Positions 5,897 to 12,161 of a stretch of DNA of 12,161 nt are shown in pieces. Location of the stretch: positions 1 through 12,161 of the forward strand of contig JAFGNG010000151.1 in assembly GCA_016927125.1 (NCBI GenBank), given 5' to 3'. The position numbers were made by a program, and so were the translations under genes. Source of the stretch: Planctomycetota bacterium (GTDB lineage Bacteria; Planctomycetota; SZUA-567; JAFGNG01). Positions within the stretch are counted from its first letter, which is position 1. Each line of letters opens with the position of its first letter. Under the pieces are notes generated by a model that saw nothing but the letters and a program-made list of their open reading frames with translations, was not told the origin of the DNA and did no database searches.

Positions 5897-7285
5897 ATGA
5901 TTACCCTCAAGGAAGCATATGACCGCTTCAAGCAAAAGCATGAGGTTGCCTCCGGCAAGGTCTCTGCCGAAACGATTGTCAGCTTTGAGAAGCTCCTCCA
6001 GCAGGACACCGGCCCCCTCTACGGCATCAGCCATGAAGTCTTCCATATCAAGAAGGTCTGGATCCCCGATGCCGCCCGCTCCGGGATGCATCTGCTGATT
6101 ACCGGTGAGACCGGTACCGGCAAGGACCTGGTCGCGGCCCAGATCCAGGCTTTGGTGGAAAAAACTATCGGCAAGCAAACCCCTTTTCTGCGTGTCAACT
6201 GCGCGGCAACCTCCCCCGAGGAAATGGAGCTGGGGCTCTTCGGCGATGTCTCTAACAAGCGTAAGGGCATCTTCGAGCTGGCCGAAGGCGGCTGTGTCTT
6301 CCTAGACGAGATCAGTGAACTGGATGAAAAAACTCTTGCCCGGCTCCTGCGGGTCTTGCAGAGCGGCTCCTTCCTGCCCGCGGGCGGGAACCAGCGGTTG
6401 ACCCTCAAGGCGCGGGTGATTGCTACCACCAACCAGCACGAATGGCTGCGTGAAGACCTCTTCTGGCGCTTTCCTGAACATATCCACCTCCCGCCGCTCA
6501 GCAAGCGCAGGCTGGACGTCTTCTTTATTCTCTACGGGCTGTTAAACCAGCATCCCCTGCTGGAGTCCGGCAAGGCGATGGCTTGGCTCTTAACCCCCTC
6601 GACGCTTCTGACCATGCTCTTCAGCCCCTGGCCTGGCAATGTCGGGGAATTGAAAAACGCTGTGGATATGGCGGCAGCGCGCTACCGCAATGCCCCTCCG
6701 GAGATGCCGAGGTTCTTTACCTGCCGCAGCGCCACCGACGGCCCGGACATCCTGATGCTGCCCAAGCCGAAGTATGATCTCTGGCGGCATCTCTCCCGCT
6801 CGGTGCGCGAAACCAAGCGCGGGCGCGAGCTGGTTCCGGCGGAGTTGCCGGACCGCTCCACTATCAATGATTACTCCACCCTCCGCAGCCTTGGCACCGA
6901 TGATATTATTCCCTGCTACAACTGCGCGGAGGCGCTGGAGTTCTCCACCATGCTGTACGAGCTGCTGGATGATGACAGCCAGGCTTTTGATTGCGTCGAA
7001 TCGCGCGTCTATACCGCGAATGCTTCCCGTCCGCCGCTGCCTTTAGCAATGCGCTGGCGGTATGATGAAGACGGCAATATCCGCAAGGAAGATGAACGCT
7101 GGAGCGTGGATTTCTCCGGCATGACCTCGGAGCAGGCCTATGAAGCCTACCTCATTGCCCTGCGCGAGCGCTGTGCCACCATGGCGCAGGCCATGCAGAT
7201 GTCGGGCCTCTCCGATACCACGCTGCGCCGACACTTTAAAGAACATGATATCCGGCAATATAAAGGGAAAAGAACCTCAAAATAA
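5897..7285 (+). CDS. Sigma-54-activator-type AAA+ protein lacking GAFTGA, with C-terminal Fis-type HTH
   Basis: The ATG at 5897 has AAAGGAGG seven bases upstream. A TTG directly before it is in frame but too close to that site. The AAA+ core is clearly of the NtrC type: Walker A GETGTGKD (70-77), VNCAA (100-104), Walker B CVFLDE (133-138), sensor I ATTN (176-179), an arginine-finger segment LREDLFWRF (184-192) and PWPGNV (244-249). Two hallmark elements are altered. The loop that should carry GAFTGA is shortened to FGDVSNKRKG (115-124), and the sensor II motif reads GNVGEL, with Gly250 for the usual Arg. A Fis-like helix-turn-helix closes the protein (about 429-452). There is no receiver or other known sensor domain; residues 1-60 and 270-425 match nothing I know. 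It may bind DNA and ATP but probably does not remodel sigma-54 holoenzyme normally. It lies 87 bases after the TolC-like gene. Confidence 0.85.
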   Translation: MITLKEAYDRFKQKHEVASGKVSAETIVSFEKLLQQDTGPLYGISHEVFHIKKVWIPDAARSGMHLLITGETGTGKDLVAAQIQALVEKTIGKQTPFLRVNCAATSPEEMELGLFGDVSNKRKGIFELAEGGCVFLDEISELDEKTLARLLRVLQSGSFLPAGGNQRLTLKARVIATTNQHEWLREDLFWRFPEHIHLPPLSKRRLDVFFILYGLLNQHPLLESGKAMAWLLTPSTLLTMLFSPWPGNVGELKNAVDMAAARYRNAPPEMPRFFTCRSATDGPDILMLPKPKYDLWRHLSRSVRETKRGRELVPAELPDRSTINDYSTLRSLGTDDIIPCYNCAEALEFSTMLYELLDDDSQAFDCVESRVYTANASRPPLPLAMRWRYDEDGNIRKEDERWSVDFSGMTSEQAYEAYLIALRERCATMAQAMQMSGLSDTTLRRHFKEHDIRQYKGKRTSK

Positions 7286-7287
7286 TA

Positions 7288-7316
7288 TTGGCAAATTTCG
7301 TTTAAATCCTTAAAAA
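7288..7316 (+). promoter_or_regulatory. Weak candidate promoter before the DUF2062 gene
   Basis: TTGGCA (7288-7293), a 17-base spacer and TAAAAA (7311-7316) start right after the upstream stop codon. The stretch is AT-rich, so a chance match is quite possible; co-transcription with the gene before is the alternative. Confidence 0.25.
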
Positions 7317-7364
7317 ATAACCTATAGCCTGAAAGGGTTGTTTGCAGAAAGAAAACCTTACTTT

Positions 7365-8033
7365 ATGCGAAAATTATATCTTTACCGTTGGCTTCGCCAC
7401 CATCACTGGCGTTTCCTGCGGCAATTCCTGAAGCTCCGCGCCAGCCCCCATTCTATCGCCCTCGGGGCCGCAATCGGGGTCTTTATTGGGCTCACCCCCA
7501 CCGTTGGCCTGCAGATGATCATGGGAGTGATTATCGCCAGCTTCGTCGGCGCCAACCGAATCGCGGCCGCCCTCCCGGCTTGGATTACCAACCCGGTAAC
7601 AATTGTCCCGATTTACAGCTTCAACTACTGGATTGGCACTTTGTTTGTCGGCGGCCCGAAGGTTGCGGAGTTCCAGAAAGTGCTTCATGAAATTAAGCTT
7701 GCTTCCGAAAATGGCGGCTTCGGGCAGGCTGCCAGGGAACTCTTTAACCTGGGCATGGAAATGTTCCTGCCGCTTTGGATCGGTTGCGTGCTGGTGGGGC
7801 TGGTATGCGCGATTCCGACCTATCCCCTGATCAGACGCGCGGTTATCCTCTTCCGTGAAAAGCTGGTCCACAAGCGCGCCGCCCGCCATAGCCGGGTGCG
7901 CAAGATCCTGATTAAGAAATCGGAGCAAGAGGCTAATGGCTATACAGTTAGCGAAGAAATCATAGAAGGCGAAGAACCTGATGATTCGGAAGAAACCAAT
8001 AAGGTTGAATTCATCGAAAAAGTTAATCATTAA
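7365..8033 (+). CDS. DUF2062 family membrane protein
   Basis: The start is placed at ATG 7365. A TTG at 7338 would add nine residues but is directly abutted by its only purine-rich stretch. The ATG itself has only a weak AGAAAG upstream. The protein (222 residues) opens with a short, strongly basic helical region. It then shows the DUF2062 pattern: SPHSIALGAAIGVFIGLTPT (about 27-46), followed by hydrophobic segments and the family-typical ITNPVTIVPIY. Another membrane segment lies near residues 131-155. The last 60 residues are charged, basic then acidic, and probably cytoplasmic. DUF2062 proteins are small inner-membrane proteins of unsettled function, sometimes found fused to or beside glycosyltransferases; none is seen here. 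It lies 79 bases after the AAA+ gene. Confidence 0.8.
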   Translation: MRKLYLYRWLRHHHWRFLRQFLKLRASPHSIALGAAIGVFIGLTPTVGLQMIMGVIIASFVGANRIAAALPAWITNPVTIVPIYSFNYWIGTLFVGGPKVAEFQKVLHEIKLASENGGFGQAARELFNLGMEMFLPLWIGCVLVGLVCAIPTYPLIRRAVILFREKLVHKRAARHSRVRKILIKKSEQEANGYTVSEEIIEGEEPDDSEETNKVEFIEKVNH

Positions 8034-8121
8034 CCCTTTACAGACAAAGTGTAGATATTTCATTTCTGTTGTACAAAGACCGCTGAAATCTGGAGTGAAC
8101 GCCGCTATAATCTTATTTCAG

Positions 8122-8150
8122 TTGACATTATGCCTCATGGGAGTTACTAT
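8122..8150 (+). promoter_or_regulatory. Strong candidate promoter for the BRCT-protein gene
   Basis: A perfect TTGACA (8122-8127), a 17-base spacer and TACTAT (8145-8150, five of six matches) form the best promoter in the window. The start should be near 8157, giving a leader of about 60 bases. ACCGCTGA (8079-8086) and its reverse complement TCAGCGGT (8152-8159) flank it. Confidence 0.65.
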
Positions 8151-8152
8151 CT

Positions 8153-8186
8153 CAGCGGTGCGGTTTCCTATCCCATGGGGCCGCTG
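8153..8186 (+). other. Inverted repeat in the leader of the BRCT-protein gene
   Basis: CAGCGG (8153-8158) pairs with CCGCTG (8181-8186), enclosing the palindrome CCCATGGG (8172-8179). The fold would lie at the start of the transcript, ending 17 bases before the ribosome site AAAGGAG. If transcription begins at 8157 rather than slightly upstream, part of the 5' arm is lost, so an RNA role is uncertain. Confidence 0.3.
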
Positions 8187-8216
8187 GCGTTAAACCAACC
8201 ATGAAAGGAGATCCTG

Positions 8217-9512
8217 ATGAAACAAGGTTCCGGAGCTGGTATTGCTCTCGGTGTTCTCACCGCCACAACCATTCTCTTTGGTGTTCTTGCTTACCTGGCC
8301 TATGTCGATGCAACCAACATGAGCAACCTTCTCAAAACTGCCCAGCCCGGGGTGATTGCAGGCAAGTGGGAAAATAAGAATATTGCCAATCTGAACCAAC
8401 GGGTAAATACTGCTGAAGAAGATCTCAAGAAGGCGCAAAGCGCGCTGGAACAGGCCGCCGCCGCCATCCGGTTAAAGGATCAAACCCTTGGTGACCTTAA
8501 CGCCCAATTCAATGACCTGAAGAATAAAGCCATGCAGTTAACCAATGTCACCTTGAAAGCCAAGGATGAGGAAATCGACATCCTTAAGAATAAGAATGAG
8601 GAGCTCCAGAACATCATCAGCAGCCCGGACGAAGCCCTTGCAATCGCCAAGGAAGAGGCCAGCCAGGCCAATCTCCTGTCGGACAAGCGCGAAGAAGAGC
8701 TTAGGGCCCTGCGCCAAAGCGCGATCGCAGTCGAGGACGCACACCGTCGCCAGCTCACCGACACCAACCTTAACCTCAGCAAGCTCCAGGGAAGGCTGGA
8801 CGAGCTTAGCCTCAGCACCAAGGCTTCCCGCGACAAGCGCGAAGCCGCCATGTTTAATGGCAAAGTCCTGGAGGTTGATGTTGAGCGTAATTTTGGCATT
8901 ATTGATATCGGCGCTGCCCACCGCGTCAAGCCCGGCATGCAGTTTGAAGTCAGGCGTTGGCGCCAGAACAAGTGGGATACCATCGCCCGCGTTAAAATCA
9001 ACTCGGTCTACCCCGCAACCTCGGCATTCACCATTCTCTCCGAGGTTCGCCAGGAGCGGGTCTGCCCGAAATGCGGTTACAAAGCCGAGATCGATATGCA
9101 TCATTGCCCCTTCTGCCGCGGTGGGATCAACAATGACGAAGTTATCCCGCTCGTAGGCGGCAAGGTGGTTGAAGTCAGCGGCATGAACCCGCTCGACCCG
9201 ATTGTCGCGAACGATTATATCTACAACCCCCTCTTCAGCCCGGACAAGTCCCTGACCTTTACCATCGCGGGCGAATCCATGAGCGGCTTTACCCGGGAGG
9301 AACTTGAGAAGCTGATTATAAATTATGGCGGTAATGTCACGCCCGAGGTCGGCGTCAAGACCGATTACCTGGTGCTCTGTAATGTCCCGGATGAGGCCAG
9401 CGCCTCCAGCCCGGAGAGCTTTGCCGCCACCCAGGCCGCCATTAAAGCCGCGGAGCAATACGGCGTGCCCATTATGCGCCAGGTCGAACTGCTGGAGTTG
9501 ATCCAGGAGTAA
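8217..9512 (+). CDS. Membrane-anchored coiled-coil protein with zinc ribbon and C-terminal BRCT domain
   Basis: The ATG has AAAGGAG six bases upstream. Residues 7-30 form one membrane segment with few charges before it. Residues about 52-210 are a long charged helical region, probably coiled coil. A beta-rich stretch follows (215-275; GKVLEVDVERNFGIIDIG, then VKPGMQFEVRR) that recalls the FlgT C-terminal or other small barrel folds. Then comes a zinc ribbon, CPKCG (283-287) with CPFC (297-300), and a short stretch that may complete the beta domain (DPIVANDYIYNPLF). Residues 346-430 look like a BRCT domain: FTIAG at its start, a helix, YGGNVTPEVGVKTDYLVLC, and a final helix with YGVPIM and ELLELI. 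Bacterial BRCT domains usually sit on NAD-dependent DNA ligase and bind DNA or protein. Here there is no ligase, and the part beyond the membrane segment could be cytoplasmic or periplasmic. Cellular role unknown. It has its own promoter and terminator. Confidence 0.85.
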   Translation: MKQGSGAGIALGVLTATTILFGVLAYLAYVDATNMSNLLKTAQPGVIAGKWENKNIANLNQRVNTAEEDLKKAQSALEQAAAAIRLKDQTLGDLNAQFNDLKNKAMQLTNVTLKAKDEEIDILKNKNEELQNIISSPDEALAIAKEEASQANLLSDKREEELRALRQSAIAVEDAHRRQLTDTNLNLSKLQGRLDELSLSTKASRDKREAAMFNGKVLEVDVERNFGIIDIGAAHRVKPGMQFEVRRWRQNKWDTIARVKINSVYPATSAFTILSEVRQERVCPKCGYKAEIDMHHCPFCRGGINNDEVIPLVGGKVVEVSGMNPLDPIVANDYIYNPLFSPDKSLTFTIAGESMSGFTREELEKLIINYGGNVTPEVGVKTDYLVLCNVPDEASASSPESFAATQAAIKAAEQYGVPIMRQVELLELIQE

Positions 9513-9542
9513 GAAAAATAGCCTGTTTTAAATCAATCCCTG

Positions 9543-9574
9543 CCCTTCCCCTGCTGCCGGGGGAAGGGTTTTTT
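9543..9574 (+). terminator. Intrinsic terminator after the BRCT-protein gene
   Basis: CCCTTCCCC (9543-9551) pairs perfectly with GGGGAAGGG (9560-9568) around an eight-base loop, followed at once by six T (9569-9574). It lies 30 bases after the stop codon. Confidence 0.93.
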
Positions 9575-9693
9575 AAGTTAAAATTATTGTAACTCCATTA
9601 ATTTCAGTGAGTAAGAATCGTCTGCTTTTGCGAAATCCACCTTGAAGTATTCCCCCTTTCTAGCGCGTGAGCCTTTCCTAAGTCAATTCAAAC

Positions 9694-9721
9694 TTGCATA
9701 AGTTCCTGAGATTAATATAGT
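9694..9721 (+). promoter_or_regulatory. Candidate promoter for the 603-residue protein gene
   Basis: TTGCAT (9694-9699), a 16-base spacer and TATAGT (9716-9721, five of six matches) lie downstream of the terminator and about 80 bases before the start codon. The remaining sequence of this gap (9575-9690) shows nothing else. Confidence 0.45.
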
Positions 9722-9802
9722 TTTGAGAATGAGACTGGTTCTCTGCTGAAGCGTATCTTGAACCCTCCACCTTCCTTCAGGGAATAACGCTGGGATCTTG
9801 CC

Positions 9803-11614
9803 ATGGACATGCGCGACGCGATTGAGTCTTACAACCTCGAGGCGCTCCAAAGTTATCCCCGGATCGTCAACGAGATTATTGAAGAAGCCATCAATGCCGA
9901 GATAGGAGAGTTGTCCGCTGATAAATTCGTCCGGGCGATTCTTAGCATTGGTGAGCAGGACGCGCAGGGGCCGGACGCCTCGCGGATTCTCTCGCTCTCC
10001 TATGCTGACGGCGATGAGGGGCCGGTAGTCAGTTTTTACCAGTTCTTCAACAGCGTCTACCGCCGGGCAATCACCCGCAAGGGCGCGTTCTACTACAAGC
10101 ATCAGCAGGAACTTGATAACCTTCACCAACGCTTCTATCAGGACAAGCGGGAAAAATTCAGCGACCTGAGCCATAACACTCGAGCCACGATTGAAAGCCT
10201 GATCGAGCATAACAGCGAGGTGATCGAGGCCAAGAGCAAGCGCCTCATTGAGAAGAAAAGCTATATCCAGATCCGCCGGATTGCCCAACAGGAAGAGAAA
10301 ACCTCGCAGCAGCTGGAATTCCTCTCTTCCGAGCACCGGCTGGACATCAAGGGAATCTATTCCGCCCTGGAAAAAATTCGCCTGCGGATCGATTCCCACG
10401 AGCGCTTCCGCCGCAGCCTGTTCCAGGAAAGCCAGGCCACGATCTTCGCTTTCTTCAAGGACTTCCTGGCCGCGCTTGAGGACCCCATGACCAGCATGAC
10501 CTCTCTCGGCTTTGCCGATCTGCCCGGCGGAGTTTGCGTCGAAGAGCTCCCCCTTACCGATCGGGAAAGGCTTAACCAGGCAGTTCGCATCATCCTCGCT
10601 GCGGATAACACCATCCTGCCGCAGAATTACAGCAGCAAGACCCGCTGTTACCCCATGCCGAAGGTTGTCCTGGTGCCGGTGGTGGGTTTTATAACCTGCG
10701 CCACCGGGATGGCAGTCGAAAAATTCCGGGAAAACGTAATCTTCTTTCCTATCCGCTGCCTGGAGAATCCCGTTACCGGCCTGGCGCGAGAACTGATTAA
10801 GCTCAAGCGCAAGAGCAATCCCCGGGCGGTGGTAATGGCGCGCGAGGAATACCTCGAGTACGTCAAGGCCAACAACCTCATCGGCGGCGGGTATGAGAAC
10901 ATGTATGAGAACTTCCTCCGCTTCTGCCTCGGAGATGAAAACACGATTGAAAACCTCTCCCCGGATGAAATGGATATTATTGCGCAACACTTTCTCCCCA
11001 TCTATACTTGCGCGCTCTACACCCTGCCCTGGTTGCGGCCCACCCTGGCCCGCCTGGGTATAGAAACACAGGAGGATCGCGCGGAATTCAATCTGGAGAT
11101 CGAAAAGTATAAAGAGCAACCCTTTGCCGCGGGGGTCATGTGCGCCGATCGCGCGGAGAAATACCGCAAATATATCTCCGCCCTGGAGTCTTATTATAAT
11201 TGCGATCCGGACTGGCTGGCAAAGGCGCGCTGTTCGCTGGCTTCCAACCGTACCGCCGCCCGGCGTTTCTTCAACCAGGCTTACCGCGATGACGACATGC
11301 CGAGGATGTCACTCTATAACACCGCGCTCATCTTCTATCATGAAGCGTTGGAAAACGAGGGCCCTGCCCGCCGGGAGTTGCTTAAGAAAGCCGCAATCCT
11401 CTTGCGTAAGATCCCGGAAGACGCGCCGCCGGATCTCTGGAGCTACAAGGCTCAAGAGTATCTTAACCTCTGCCAGACCGATGCCGCCTCCGACCATCAA
11501 CCTTTACCTGAACCAACTCCTGCGCTTGCGGTTAGCGAAGCCTCTGAGGCTCCGCGTCCCAAAGAATCCTCCGTCCTGAAGTGGTTCAAGGGCAAGTTCA
11601 ATAATAATCCATAG
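9803..11614 (+). CDS. Uncharacterised 603-residue protein, helical and partly coiled coil
   Basis: I do not recognise this family. The ATG at 9803 is the first possible start after an in-frame TAA at 9785; its ribosome site is poor, and a second ATG lies two codons on. There is no signal peptide or clear membrane segment, so it is probably cytoplasmic. Residues 1-95 are helical and acidic. Residues about 98-225 are highly charged with long helices (coiled coil likely). Residues 245-330 form a mixed region with a hydrophobic core (VVLVPVVGFITC, then NVIFFPIRC). Residues 450-557 are helical and TPR-like (FFNQAYRDDDMPRMSLYNTALIFYHEAL). A Pro/Ala/Glu linker (564-590) leads to a basic amphipathic end, VLKWFKGKF, that might touch a membrane. 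Base composition and codon style match the neighbours. It has its own candidate promoter, and no strong terminator follows. Confidence 0.85.
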   Translation: MDMRDAIESYNLEALQSYPRIVNEIIEEAINAEIGELSADKFVRAILSIGEQDAQGPDASRILSLSYADGDEGPVVSFYQFFNSVYRRAITRKGAFYYKHQQELDNLHQRFYQDKREKFSDLSHNTRATIESLIEHNSEVIEAKSKRLIEKKSYIQIRRIAQQEEKTSQQLEFLSSEHRLDIKGIYSALEKIRLRIDSHERFRRSLFQESQATIFAFFKDFLAALEDPMTSMTSLGFADLPGGVCVEELPLTDRERLNQAVRIILAADNTILPQNYSSKTRCYPMPKVVLVPVVGFITCATGMAVEKFRENVIFFPIRCLENPVTGLARELIKLKRKSNPRAVVMAREEYLEYVKANNLIGGGYENMYENFLRFCLGDENTIENLSPDEMDIIAQHFLPIYTCALYTLPWLRPTLARLGIETQEDRAEFNLEIEKYKEQPFAAGVMCADRAEKYRKYISALESYYNCDPDWLAKARCSLASNRTAARRFFNQAYRDDDMPRMSLYNTALIFYHEALENEGPARRELLKKAAILLRKIPEDAPPDLWSYKAQEYLNLCQTDAASDHQPLPEPTPALAVSEASEAPRPKESSVLKWFKGKFNNNP

Positions 11615-11766
11615 GGTACTTGCCTCACGAAGACGAAAAGGCAGGTTTTCGCAGTTGCCAAAGCTCTCATAATGGTGTAAAAACATTTCTGAGGGAAGCC
11701 GCAACCTTGACCTCCCCGGCCGTAATATCACAAAGACAACTTGGTTAACTCCCATGCATTCATTTT

Positions 11767-11794
11767 TTAACAAACTTGCATGACTGGATAAAAT
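11767..11794 (+). promoter_or_regulatory. Candidate promoter for mdh
   Basis: TTAACA (11767-11772), a 16-base spacer and TAAAAT (11789-11794) each match consensus at five of six positions. Transcription would begin near 11801, giving a leader of about 35 bases. Confidence 0.55.
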
Positions 11795-11835
11795 GATAAA
11801 GGTGTGGGCAGCCGTTTTAAAAGAAGGAGAAGGTT

Positions 11836-12161
11836 ATGAGTAAAGTGGCTATTTTAGGCGCCGGGTTTGTCGGGACCGCGGCCGCCACCTATATTGCCGA
11901 ACGTAATATCGCCGATATCACCATGATAGATGTTATTGACTTTGGTCTTGCCGCCGGGAAAGCGGTCGACCTCTCCGCGGCCTCTGCGGTCCGCGGCTTT
12001 TCCGCCAAAGTCGAAGGGACTGACAAGATCGAGGCCTTAGCGGGGGCGCAGGTAGTGGTCAACACCGCCGGAGTTCCCCGTAAGCCCGGTATGGACCGCA
12101 TGGAACTCTTGAAGGTCAACGCCAAGATTGCCGCGAACTTTGCCAGGGGGATAGCCGCACA
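11836..12161 (+). CDS. mdh: Malate dehydrogenase, N-terminal part (gene runs off the window)
   Basis: The first 108 codons of an NAD-dependent dehydrogenase of the lactate/malate family are present. The enzyme interconverts malate and oxaloacetate in the citric acid cycle. The ATG follows AAGGAG by six bases. The Rossmann motif GAGFVG is at residues 8-13. Asp32, at the end of the second strand, should bind the NAD ribose. The segment DLSAAS is at 45-50. NTAGVPRKPGMDR (76-88) supplies Arg82 and Arg88, the arginines expected for a dicarboxylate substrate, which favours malate over lactate. The catalytic histidine would lie beyond the window. Its own promoter and a 221-base gap set it apart from the gene before. 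Confidence 0.93.
   Translation, partial: MSKVAILGAGFVGTAAATYIAERNIADITMIDVIDFGLAAGKAVDLSAASAVRGFSAKVEGTDKIEALAGAQVVVNTAGVPRKPGMDRMELLKVNAKIAANFARGIAA

Noticed and set aside
7338..7364. TTG start that would lengthen the DUF2062 protein by nine residues
   Set aside because: Its purine-rich stretch abuts the TTG with no spacing, and the ATG at 7365 fits the family's usual short basic N-terminus.
8538..9458. Minus-strand open frame of 306 codons
   Set aside because: It is the antisense shadow of the coiled-coil/BRCT gene, without a start signal or recognisable domain.
9683..11119. Minus-strand open frame of 478 codons
   Set aside because: It is antisense to the 603-residue gene. That plus-strand gene has helical patterning and a promoter; the shadow has neither a ribosome site nor a plausible protein composition.
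11621..11651. Overlapping short inverted repeats (TGCCT/AGGCA and CGAAAA/TTTTCG) after the 603-residue gene
   Set aside because: The stems have only five or six pairs and no clean T-run follows, so a terminator cannot be supported.

Overview
The window comes from a Gram-negative (diderm) bacterium. It encodes an LptB-type ATPase of lipopolysaccharide export, a TolC-family outer-membrane protein and two proteins with lipoprotein signals. Several features recall genomes of Planctomycetes, Verrucomicrobia, Lentisphaerae and related little-cultured phyla: a signal peptidase I enlarged to 510 residues, HEAT repeats fused to an envelope protein, a membrane-anchored BRCT protein, and hairpin-rich intergenic DNA. 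The sequence alone does not fix the phylum. No insertion sequence, phage gene or CRISPR array is visible, so this looks like chromosomal backbone with lineage-specific genes.

Left part (1-3224, all minus strand). The 5' end of a small lipoprotein gene lies at the edge; it has a candidate promoter and a hairpin at the predicted 5' end of its mRNA. A stem-loop terminator separates it from lptB (522-1487). lptB lies downstream of lepB (1692-3224) in a probable two-gene unit, and the 204-base gap between them holds a two-hairpin, REP-like element. LptB has an 83-residue charged tail. LepB has about 330 residues inserted between its catalytic boxes.

Middle (3225-3739). This is a divergent regulatory region with a minus-strand promoter for lepB, a plus-strand promoter, and a tRNA with anticodon CAT at 3556-3632. 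A structured stretch then leads into the next gene.

Right part (3740-12161, all plus strand). First come a TolC-like lipoprotein with a HEAT-like C-terminus, a sigma-54-activator-type AAA+ protein that lacks the GAFTGA loop, and a DUF2062 membrane protein. They are closely spaced and may be co-transcribed. Next is a gene with its own strong promoter and terminator, encoding a membrane anchor, long coiled coil, beta domain, zinc ribbon and C-terminal BRCT domain. Then come a 603-residue protein I do not recognise and the start of a malate dehydrogenase gene with its own promoter.

The most unusual items are the signal peptidase insertion, the GAFTGA-less activator and the membrane-tethered BRCT protein. 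Whether the plus-strand genes form one functional system is not shown by the sequence; the common thread is the cell envelope.
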